From Anas platyrhynchos (Eukaryota > Chordata > Aves > Anseriformes > Anatidae): a DNA stretch of 64,000 bases. This document shows, piece by piece, positions 24,721-34,502 of the stretch. Position 1 is the first letter of the stretch; each line of letters opens with the position of its first letter. The notes below the pieces were generated by a model that searched no databases, was not told where the DNA came from, and saw nothing but the letters and a program-made list of their open reading frames with translations. Where the stretch lies: positions 25,231,001 to 25,295,000 of the forward strand of contig NC_092589.1 in the NCBI RefSeq assembly GCF_047663525.1, in the 5' to 3' direction. The translations under genes were made by a program, and so were the position numbers.

Positions 24721-26024
24721 GAGAGCTACTGACATTCCTTGCTAGAGAACGTGAGGGAGAATCTGAAAACTGTTTTTGGTGAAAATTCTGGGAGCAGCTG
24801 CTGAGCCTAAAGAAAATTAAGCATGTTAGAGAATGAGAGAGCAACGGTAAGATGACAGAGATAGCAAAGCTGATTGTGAGTTGAATGACGAATGCGTAAA
24901 CCGCTGGTTGCTATAAAGGGCCATAGTGTCAGTGTCACATTAGAGACTGCTGTTCTGCTTCTGGAGTCATACAGGAAGAATGCAAGTTAAAAGAACACTG
25001 TATAGTTGAATAGCAGCAAGAAACATTGGAGAATGCCATGAATACCTTTAAGCACCTTTAGTGGAGGGATCCAAACTAAGGCAGTGCAGCCACACAGAAA
25101 TCAAGGCAAGGTTGTGATCTCCCAGAGGTCCAAGATACTAGGAAAAAAGATCAAGAAAGAATGCAGGTTTTTACATGGATTGGAGGATCCTGCATATATA
25201 CTAGAGACAAAAGAAAAGCTGTGAGATCTGTCAGGAAGCATGGGGTAAGGTCATAGGCTGAAACAACTCAGATGTCTGATCTCACCATTTGACTAATAGA
25301 AGAAGGATGTGACACAAGATAATCCTGTCTGCTTCTCTTTTGGAGTGCAGAACAGAATCCCTTTCAGTACTGTCTTAAAGCAACGAATGCTTCCTGCTGA
25401 ACAACCAGTGCCATGTATGGAAAATAGTTATGTATCTTATGTCATTGTATGCGTTTAAACTGGGCCTTAGAAACCACATGGGAGTAGGAGAGGAAAATAA
25501 TCTCTTTGGGACAAGGGAAATAAATTTTTTACAGACTAGGTTTTGCTTACCTCTGTGTATTTGCACAGGGAGCCTTTCTGCACCTCACAGAACAGCTGTA
25601 CGACAGGTAGATGTCACTGGTCTCCCATCATGAGTTTGTAAAATACTGGTAAGAGAAGAACAGAGCTGAAAATATATTTTATTCATGTGACATCTACCAC
25701 CAGAGCACTGGTCCTAAACAGAGTAACATGGCCAACGTGCTTATAATTCTCCATGCCAACTGGCTCTGGAGCGATGCCTTGGTGGAACACGGGCAGAACA
25801 GGGGCCTCAGCCTCCATCTGGCAGCCCAGCTTTGCTGAAGAGACACTCGCTGTATTTGAAAACTGCTCCTCACTGCATGGCTTCCCGAGGGAATGATGCT
25901 CAGCACCAGCACTTAAGCAGCACATCTCCTCCCTCCCTCTAGCACAGCTCAGCCTCAGGAGAGGCATTCTGCAGTCTGTGTTTGGGCTTGGGGGAAGGGG
26001 AAAGAAGACAAAGAGTTATTTTTC

Positions 26025-26250
26025 TTAAGATCTACTGCAGAAGGCAGCAAACAGCAAGGTTTCCAACCTCTTTCCTTTGTTTGCCTTAGGTCTCTCAATT
26101 TCTATATCAGGCTCTGGTTCAGCTTCCATTAGCGCTTCCTCATCAACATCGTTAACAATGGTTTCCTCACTGAGGGTATCACTAGGATTATACTTACTGC
26201 CAGAATCCTCTGGCACGAAATCACTGTCTGAGTCAGAGCAGAGAAATAAT
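26025..26250 (-). other. Acidic coding-like reading frame of unknown nature
   Basis: The minus strand carries an open frame of about 75 codons from a stop at about 26250 down to 26025. It reads CSDSDSDFVPEDSGSKYNPS, then a run rich in Glu, Asp, Pro and Ile, and ends in a Lys-rich NKGKR segment. Its low-complexity acidic character differs from random translation of this AT-rich DNA. A pyrimidine-rich CTCTGACTCAG just inside the 5' end would make a plausible splice acceptor at about 26228. I do not recognise the protein. It could be an exon fossil, a transposase-linked acidic tail, or chance. Confidence 0.35.
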
Positions 26251-27617
26251 TAACCCTCATGATACTTCTCTGAGGAACGAACGGAATACATAATAAGATT
26301 TATGGGGCATTGAATTGATCCTGCTCCTAAGGAGAAGAGCTTCCACACACTGAAGTTAGCATCGCTGCCAAAGAGTGAGGAGGCTGCTGTGTCAACACAG
26401 GAAAGTCTTCACCTGTAAGAGGACTGCATTACCTTAATTGCATTAGTTACCCTACATGTCTAAACAGCAAACCACTTGTTTACTGCTGGTCCTGGATTAG
26501 ATCATGGTTTCATTACCAAAAAAAACTATCAGTGTCAACGGCTTCTCAGCTACTGTGAAACTAGTGAGACGTTACCAACACCTGATTTGCAAGTAGCCTT
26601 CAAATGCTCCTCAGGTAGGACTAGATACAACTTACAACTCCAGACACAAAGCAGAACTGCTGGAAAATTTGCCCCACATGTTGAGGAAAAGTGCTGCCCC
26701 ACATGTGAGGAAGAGTGCTGACCAACAGAAGAGAAATAAGCACCAATATTTGCACACATTTTCATGTTTTTGCTGCTTTCGACTCTGAAAATAAGAGTTT
26801 TCCTCCCCCTTCAAAAAATGACCAGTTACTTTAGTAGCTGGCATTCCCAGGCACAGCTAATTAACTTCTTGGTCCAGACCCATCCTCTCCCATACACCAA
26901 TAATGTGTCTCAGTCAGGCTGGAGAAGGATTGTACAGCACTTACTGGCTAGGAAGGATCTTTAGAGAAGGACGTATCAGATGGATTTCCGTCTGCACAAA
27001 ACAGCAGTCAGCTAAGATTTGGAAGCCTCAAAATCCTTTCACTTCTGCCAGGAATTCAGTTCAAAGCAGCTGCATGTAAATTTTGCATAGCAAATGCTAC
27101 GCTGACAAATCTTCCTCAGGATTCCTGTTTTTTAAATCAACAAGAGTAAACTATATAGAAGAGGAGTTAGCTTTAGGGCACCAAGATTTGCCCTATTTTA
27201 AAAGAAAAGTGAAAATAACCCTAAGAAAAAAATAAAGGATTTGAAATATGTATGAGCACACACACTGCTTTGCCTCATCTCTTCCTGCTGCATAAAGGGG
27301 AAACAGATTGGCTGTGGCCTTGTAGAGTACAGATTCCTCAGAAAACAAGCAGCTACCATTCCCAGCCTCTTTCTTTCCCACCCAGAAATAGGTAACAGGC
27401 AGGGAGACAAGGAAGGACTGTCAACATCAGACTGCGAATTTCCCAAAGGCCCCTCATCCTCTCCTCCATGCCCTAAACCAGAGACAGTGGTAAATATTTC
27501 CTCATACATTCACAACCCTTTGCATAGGTTTTTCTGGTCCTCTTGAAAGAAACGGGAACTTTGTCATTTGTTTCTAAAGCAGCAAGATCATATGAACATT
27601 TGACTTATTTAATTCAT

Positions 27618-27618
<1 letters not shown>

Positions 27619-27666
<48 letters not shown>
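27619..27666. repeat. (TAA)16 microsatellite
   Basis: Sixteen uninterrupted TAA units; likely polymorphic in length. The poly-isoleucine open frame across it is an artefact of the repeat. Confidence 0.95.
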
Positions 27667-27669
<3 letters not shown>

Positions 27670-30600
27670 AGAGAACAGTAAAAGTTGCTAATGTAGAGCA
27701 AAAAAACACTTCAGCAAGAATGCAGTTGTTAGGACATCTCAAATCTCATTAGCAACTAGCCCTTCAGTATAAAGTCACACCCCTGGCATGCCATTTATAC
27801 GAGTTATTCTCCCTGTCCCCACTCCTACAAACTACCTAGATCTCCTTTGATATTTTTAACATATTCCAAATCTTATGAAAATGCTAAACTTACAGTTTTG
27901 AGGGTAAAATTTCTCTGCAGGCTAAAGCCAACCAAATGGCCCGGCAAATACTTGCTACCTCCTTGACAGGGATCTTAACAGCAACACCACATGCGGGAAG
28001 TAAGGAAGCACTTCCCAGCACATATCCGAGCTTTTATGTATGCTCTATGTGGGTTTGCAAGCCCGACAGCCACACAAGCTCCGTGTCAGATATATTTTAT
28101 AGAAAACTGCCATACAGAAGGCACCAGAGGACCAATGTGTGTGCCTGCAGTTGTTTCAGGAATTAGCAATGCCAACGCCAAGCATTTTGACACTTACTTT
28201 TCAAACCTGCTTTTGAATTCTACCTGCATCAACTCTTGACCTTGCACAAACATCCCAGTGGAAGTATGTGAGGAGTCTGCAAAGGCCTTGGTATGCTGTG
28301 CGCTCTAGGCAACAGCTGGTCCACACAAAGCTTTTCTCAATGCTGTGATGATGAGAATGGGTGTATGGGAAAGCAGCTGCACTACTGCGGCTTCAGAAGT
28401 TGTGCTGTCAGCTGAGCTGCCCAGCAGTGCCACGTGTGGAGCTCAGGGCCCCAGCTGGCATCCTCTTTCTGCCTGCAGCTGAGGGGAGGGAAGGAATTGC
28501 TGATTCAGATCCACTTCCCCTGCTCCGCCCGTCCTACTTCTTTTTGTGGAAATTACCACCTCTTCAGATCTGACTGCAGAATGGCTCATGTGGGCACCCC
28601 CTAACCTACTTTTGGTCCACCTGAGCCAGGCGTAGCTTATATGGATTAAGCAGGAGGGTTTTGCTAACCCAGATTGATTGAAGTGGGTTAAGGGGCACTC
28701 TAAAAGCATCTCTGCAAACAGATCATGAAAGGGCATTAATTCCTGGGGAAAGGCAACGTGAAGTGGCTGGGCCTACCAATCTCTTTTACTGACACAGCTA
28801 AATCATGAGTCCACTTGAATGAGGATGCAAAACATTAGGGATAGGCTTGAGTGTACCTTACAAACAGCAGAGGATGTTACTGTTGCCCACCAGCTGCATG
28901 TTGCTGCCCTCGGAACAGAACTTAGGGATTGGGAAGAGCATTGCTCCCATTTCAGCAGGAAGGCCTGCCTGGAATGTCCAAGCTGTAGCATTGCAGCAGA
29001 CTAGGAAGAAAGAGGTCATTTCCATCTGATGGGCTGAGACATGTAGCTTAGTGTTAGAAATCAAAGAATTAAAAGTGCCAACAGCCCTTTTGCCACAGAT
29101 GCAGTTACGCAGGTCCAGAGGACTTTGGAAGGTACCACTATAAGCGTATATATACTCCCCGTGGTTTGTGCTATTCAATTATGTCAGCCGTGACAGCAGG
29201 AGCATCACAGGTAAACCAGCTTCAAGTCATGCCTATCAAGTAGAGAGCTTTCCTATTTAAAGATTAATGCAAGAAATCAATGCACCTCCAGTTCGTGCCA
29301 ACTGATGATCTAACCCAGTGCTAAGCATGCACGGAAACTTCATGTAGTGATGATTGGAAATTTATGAGTAGTTAATGCTAAGTGTCTGTTTGCTTCCAAA
29401 GTGATTGAAATACTGGTTCAGGAGCTGGCTAAGAGATGTGCTCCTTTTTTCCCTGAAGGAAAAGGACTGCTATTTTGCTCTCATGACAACACAGAGTCAG
29501 CTTTCCAATATACATCTCCTGCATGACAACACATGATTTGAATACATGCTGAAGGCTGAAGGCAGTAAACCGGCCAGTTAACAGAAAGGGACACATATTT
29601 CTAGCCACCAAAAGCAAAGAGCTTGGCAAGAATGGTGCCAGAACAGTATCCAAAAATGAAACAGCAGTTGCTATTAAGGCCAGGCTGGCAACATGGCCAT
29701 GTGCAGGGACAGCCCTCTGGCTAGTGCAATGCCTATTGACATGTGCATACATAAACACCCTGTGATACAGTAAGATTAGAACATATTAAATCACAGGTAT
29801 CTTTTTTCAAGTGGTTAAAGCAAGCTAGAAAACAATGATGCCTTGGGGAAGGTATGGCAAGTGTGGATGACGGTGTGCCCAAGGCTTCAGGTTACCCACA
29901 ACCCAGGGATGTTTTTGGAGTGTTTCCTTTCATATAAGCAAGGGCACTGGGGAAAAGGAAGGAGATTAACAGACACTTAGGTTTCACCCTGACTTGAAGT
30001 TGTGACTTGGCTGGGACGGGCACATAGATTCATGAACTGGACAGAGCCCCAGAATCCTGCTGTCCACATGCAGCCTTAAGCATCATGAACCACACTTTAA
30101 CAGCTTCAGCTCAGCTACACTAATATTTAATTACTCATTTAGGACAGGATGAGTCTGAATCACTTGATAAGAGTGCAAAAGAAGCAGGAAATTAGCACTG
30201 ATGTAATTAATCATACCTGGTTCAGCCTGGCAAAACCATTAACCAAGTTGTTTAACATGTAAAACCCATCGAAAGCAGCAGTATGTTTTGTGTTCCTTCA
30301 AGAGCTGTGGAGTGAAGAAACCGTGGCTCGGTTTGGCATGTTGTAACCCATCCAGGAGCGTGAACTACTTCTGACTGCAGACTCGTGTCTCAGGGGTACT
30401 GAGGTTCAGAACCTAGTGAGATGTCGACGACTGCTCAGCTTCCTGTCCTCAAGATGTATCTGCATCCTTACGCACATAAATAAAATAACCCTTTCATAAA
30501 ACAAGCCCGCTTAACTAAAGTTTGCAGCAGTGCAAATCCCAAGCTGTTTTAGAACATAGACACACAAGAATGGAATGTATAATCACTGTGCTCATGCTTT

Positions 30601-32070
30601 CCCCTTAACTTCACTGAGGGATGGGTTGAAGCTATTTTGAAAGAAGTGCCTCTATCTCCTTCTTAAAGCATTAAGCATTCCTGGCAGTAATAATTGCCTT
30701 ATAACTGACTCCTCATTAACACTCTTTTAGACCTGCATAACTGCATTGACTTTATGTTGCTCCCGGTCCAAGAAGAGGATTATCATCTCAGCACCAAATT
30801 TTCTTCTTTATTAAGCTGTTACCCATATAAAAAAATAACTGAGAACAGAGTACGTCCTACAGTTTCCCATCACATCCATAATTTAACATGATAATGCAGA
30901 GATTTTTATAAAAAGTTACTCTTAGCTAGAAAGACCAGCCTATTTTACCTGCCAGCAGTGTGTCATGGTGACATATAACTATTTTAATGAATTTAATACT
31001 CTTATCTGAATTCCTTATCCAGGACAGAAAAAAACACTTGCAAATAGGAATATGACGCCTGATTTAGATTGAACACAAGCATTAATGTAAAGAACAAGAA
31101 ATTAAATATCTAACCCTGAGCGATGCTGAGCAGCTGCAGTTTCCATGAACTTTGCAGGAGTTGCAAAAACTTGAGATCTCAGTAGATAATATTTTAAGAC
31201 ATCATACAAAGCCTTTTTCCACTGTTTTCTTTCAGTTTGTCATTTGTGCAAAGGAAGACAGTAGATAAAAACCTAAAGAAATTATGATGTGGAATCCAGA
31301 TGCCTGAACATAACTATACAGAGCAGGACTTGCAGTGGCAATGCATGTAGAAGCTTGATCAAAGAGAGATCATTAATCATGTACACACAGGTTAGATGAA
31401 GGGGAAAGGCCTGAGGAAAAAAAAAACACATGAAAAGTCTTCATCACACAAGTACTTATAGGATTGCTTCATAGCTTTTTATGGCCTTAAATCCAAGCTA
31501 AAAACACATTATCTAAGGTGGTCTAGGGAACATAGCAAGGATATACCTGATGGGAATGAGAAAAGGTTTTGTAGCACTCCAAATTTCACTTACTAGTGAT
31601 AAAATAGCTGTAAGACTGCAGGAATGACTTCTTTCATGGAAGACTGAAGGAGCCCTAGAAAAGCAAGCAAGATAAGTATGTATGTTTTAGCAGAATTCTT
31701 TCTAACTACTAATTTTTTATTGGCTAAATACCAAACACTTTACACAGTGAAAAACAATCATTTTATTTCGCTAAACAAAGAGCTTATTTAAAGATTTTTA
31801 CTATTACTAGTTTCACTGAAACTTACTTGAAAAATACAGTTTTGAGCACACATAAAATACAGTGTACAGATGAATAACTCAATGGTCTAACTTACTTTTC
31901 AAACATGTCAAAAAAATGTTCTCTTCTCCAAGCAAGATGAGAACAATATAGTGAAGCAGCACATTAGCTCTAAGTATCAGACATTCACTGGCTTTCAGAA
32001 ATAGCCTCTCTTTTAAATTGTCAAGATTTCAGTAAGCAGCCTTGCTTTCAGGGAAGCTGTGGGTTTCACG

Positions 32071-32155
32071 TACAACCCGCCATTTTTGGTGGCAAGCCAG
32101 CAAAAACAGTAGGAATTCCTAAATCCTGTGTTGCCACCAAAAAAGGTGTGTTTTG
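32071..32155. other. Foldback with 16-bp near-perfect arms
   Basis: The left arm at 32080-32095 (CCATTTTTGGTGGCAA) pairs with the right arm at 32131-32146 (TTGCCACCAAAAAAGG) with one mismatch. Partial pairing extends outward to about 32071 and 32155. The 35-base loop contains the palindrome TAGGAATTCCTA (32110-32121). It could be a short inverted-repeat element, a hairpin RNA precursor or a chance structure; nothing in the sequence decides. Confidence 0.55.
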
Positions 32156-32331
32156 AACAGCTGTGTCAGCACAACAGTCCTTATGGCCATGCCATAAACT
32201 GGAAAAATAAACTGATCTCAACTTTTAAAAGTGTAACTAAAACAGGGCTACTTTTAATCCAAATCAGGTCACTGGTTTGATCCCCAGCTCAGAGTTACAA
32301 GCAGCTGGGGCAGCACAACTGCGGAGCCACA

Positions 32332-32349
32332 GGTGGTGGTGGTGGTGGT
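32332..32349. repeat. (GGT)6 microsatellite
   Basis: Six GGT units in a row, followed by GG. Confidence 0.9.
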
Positions 32350-32599
32350 GGAAGGGAATAGGAAATCCTGCAGCCAAGAGCAGGCTATGTGGAACTGTGC
32401 ATGGGACTGTATACAACTGTCATAGTGACACTCTACATTTTCTTCAGAGATAAGGTCAAATAAGAACTCCCTCTCTGTCCCTTGCCCTGGCTGCTTCAGC
32501 TTGTCACCTTCAGTGTTTTGTACATGTAATAGTTTGAGAAGTTACATCCTAAAATGGATCTTAGAAATCATCTGCATTAAGGAAAAATAAAAATGTATC

Positions 32600-32631
32600 C
32601 TTTTTTTTCTTTTTTTCTTTTTTTTTTTTTT
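32600..32631. repeat. T-rich tract with C interruptions
   Basis: Runs of 7-14 T separated by single C. Low-complexity pyrimidine DNA. Confidence 0.75.
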
Positions 32632-34154
32632 CTGATCTTGCTCTCTTACATTAGCTTAAATTGCTAATTACATTAGCTCTGTTATATTGCATGGATTCTG
32701 GGGCTATTAACTGGGCATTGGCAAACTTAAGCCAGTTCTTGCATCACAGGACACATAAAGGATCCTGACCATTTGAGTCAAAATGAAAATCCTCTGAAAA
32801 TCAACCCCAAGGTGCTGCTGACTACACAGCCCAAAACTGGGACTCGTCCTTCAGGAAGAAAATATCTGCATCCCACTGGAAAACCTGGATCCAAATTTGG
32901 TGAGCAATGGTTCTATGAACTAGGTGTGTTACAGGTTGTGCACTCCCCACACCTTTCATTTGCACATATTTACAACCCTGTGCGTCTGTAAACCACTACC
33001 AAAAGCAATTCCTACTCTGCAGTTACAAAATGGCTGCGCAAAATGTGAGGTGGTAGAGAAATACTCTGGTTAGGTTCTGTGTTTGGCTTAATTGCTTTAG
33101 GCTCTATTGGTATGCCTATCAAAGCCTTTGATTAGAGCTGTTGATTATCAGCCCCTCCGAAAGACAACTCCGAAGTTTCTGAAGCTGGGTTCTCCGTGTT
33201 GCATCAAAACTCTGCGAGCAGTTCTGGAAAGAAAAGTCTTGAGCCTTCCACTGCTCAGTCTTCACACATTGGTGCAAACGCCTTTAAGCAGAATTGCTTA
33301 GACCACATAACACCCACAAGTTGCAATTTATTAAAGTTTGGCTGTCTGATCACCGCAGACAAAAGACTTTTCCAAGGTTGATCTCCACAGTAATAATTAT
33401 TTTCTGCTTTACTGACTCAGGGAAATTCATTCTAGTTTTTCTCCCCTTACCTCCCATCCACCCTTTTATTTCTGTGCCATGTTTCCTCATTCTCTCCTAC
33501 ATCTATTGTGCCTTGAAATAACCACAGCTGGGATTTCCCCATGTCGCTAGCAGAGACTGGGATGGTCTGGGCAATTTGTCCCCTCACCAGCAGATCTGCC
33601 CTAAACTTTCCAGCTTGTTTGGCCACAGTTTCCTCAGTTCGGTAACAGTAACATGAAATGGTGGGTGATTATCCGGCGGTTCTGGTAACAGGTAACAGCA
33701 GGGTTCGATGTTTTGTGTTGGCCTTTACTTCAGGTCTGTGGTGAGCAGCAGCCTGCTGGCTCCGTGGGACTGAGGAACGACCGCGGGTCACCTAACGAAA
33801 CGGGACTGGGAATTGCCACAGGAGAAATCCTGGATTTATTTGCCTCTCTTTTCTGAGATTACGTTGAGTCAGCGCTGTGTAAATGCTTTATTCACACGCA
33901 AAATGTATGAAAAGCGGGATTCCCCCGCATAACGCCGCGGTTCCCAGCCTGGGGCCGGACCCGGCCGCCCTCACAGCCGCCGGCGGAGCCTTTTGGAAGC
34001 CCGGCGGCCCGGAGCCGCCCGTGCTGTTTTATTATTTTTTTCCAGCACGCTTTTGTTCAGCCTGGAGCCACAAAGGGCCTTCCAGCGGGAGGACTTGGAC
34101 CACGTTCAGCCGCCTGGTTCCTGCGGAGCCAACCTCACGGTGCCCGGGAGGGGG

Positions 34155-34171
34155 GCGGGATTCGAACCCGC
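34155..34171 (-). promoter_or_regulatory. Isolated tRNA T-arm / TFIIIC B-box-like element
   Basis: The minus strand reads GCGGGTTCGAATCCCGC. That is a perfect 5-bp stem (GCGGG/CCCGC) closing the seven-base loop TTCGAAT, and it contains the B-box core GGTTCGAATCC. About 45-50 bases upstream on that strand no A-box, anticodon arm or plausible T33/anticodon loop is found, so it is not a tRNA gene. It may be an extra-TFIIIC site, a tRNA-derived relic or coincidence. Confidence 0.5.
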
Positions 34172-34308
34172 AACCCCGCGGGCTGCTGGCGGGCGGCCTC
34201 TCCCCCTCTCCTCTCCCCCCTGCCCCGCCCCGCCGCGCCTGCAGGGGTCGCTGTGGCGGCCTGGCGCCGCGCTGGCGGGGCCGCCATCGCTGAGTCACGC
34301 GCTTCCTG

Positions 34309-34336
34309 ATTGGTTGCCCGCTCCCCGCCGGCCAAT
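34309..34336. promoter_or_regulatory. Paired CCAAT boxes (NF-Y type)
   Basis: An inverted CCAAT (TGATTGGTTG) and a direct GCCAATGGG start about 23 bases apart, roughly 95-120 bases before the SRP9 start codon. This fits the usual position of NF-Y sites in TATA-less CpG promoters. Confidence 0.7.
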
Positions 34337-34377
34337 GGGAGGCGGCCTCTTGCGCCGCCGCGCCGCTCGCCGCGGGC

Positions 34378-34386
34378 GCCATCTTG
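34378..34386 (+). promoter_or_regulatory. YY1-like initiator site
   Basis: GCCATCTTG lies in CGCGGGCGCCATCTTGCTGC about 45-53 bases before the start codon. It matches the YY1 core often found at or just after the start site of ribosome- and translation-related vertebrate genes. Confidence 0.6.
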
Positions 34387-34430
34387 CTGCCGGCTGTGGC
34401 ACGGGAGGGAGCAGGGCGCCGCGCCGCGCC

Positions 34431-34502
34431 ATGCCGCACTACCAGGCCTGGGAGGAGTTCACCCGCGCCGCGGAGAAGCTCTACCTCGCCGACCCCATGA
34501 AG
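34431..34502 (+). CDS. SRP9: SRP9 coding exon 1
   Basis: Twenty-four codons, from ATG in the context CGCGCCATGC to CCCATGAAG, followed by the donor GTGAGC at 34503. It encodes the first helix and the turn into strand 1. The reading frame stays open upstream for over 140 codons because of the GC-rich DNA. The start chosen here fits the family's 86-residue length and conserved N-terminus. Confidence 0.97.

Larger units (their letters stand above)
19171..26024. other. Intergenic sequence, no gene seen
   Basis: Gene-poor DNA. It includes A/C simple repeats at about 20261-20312 (AAAC units), a 19-A tract at 24702-24720 and a purine-rich block at roughly 24.1-25.3 kb. No splice-framed coding pieces or repeat families are recognised. 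Confidence 0.6.
26251..33880. other. Intergenic sequence upstream of SRP9
   Basis: AT-rich DNA with a (TAA)16 microsatellite, a (GGT)6 run, a T/C-rich tract and a foldback (all listed separately). Open frames up to about 110 codons occur but show no known family. The frame at 32773-32991 is Lys/Pro-rich, begins at a non-ATG codon and has no recognisable domain. Confidence 0.6.

Noticed and set aside
27543..27752. Open frame with a poly-isoleucine stretch
   Set aside because: It is simply the translation of the TAA/ATA microsatellite.
34110..34200. A tRNA gene on the minus strand in the SRP9 promoter
   Set aside because: The T-arm is perfect, but there is no A-box, no anticodon loop with T33 at the right distance and no convincing acceptor stem. 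Kept only as an isolated B-box.
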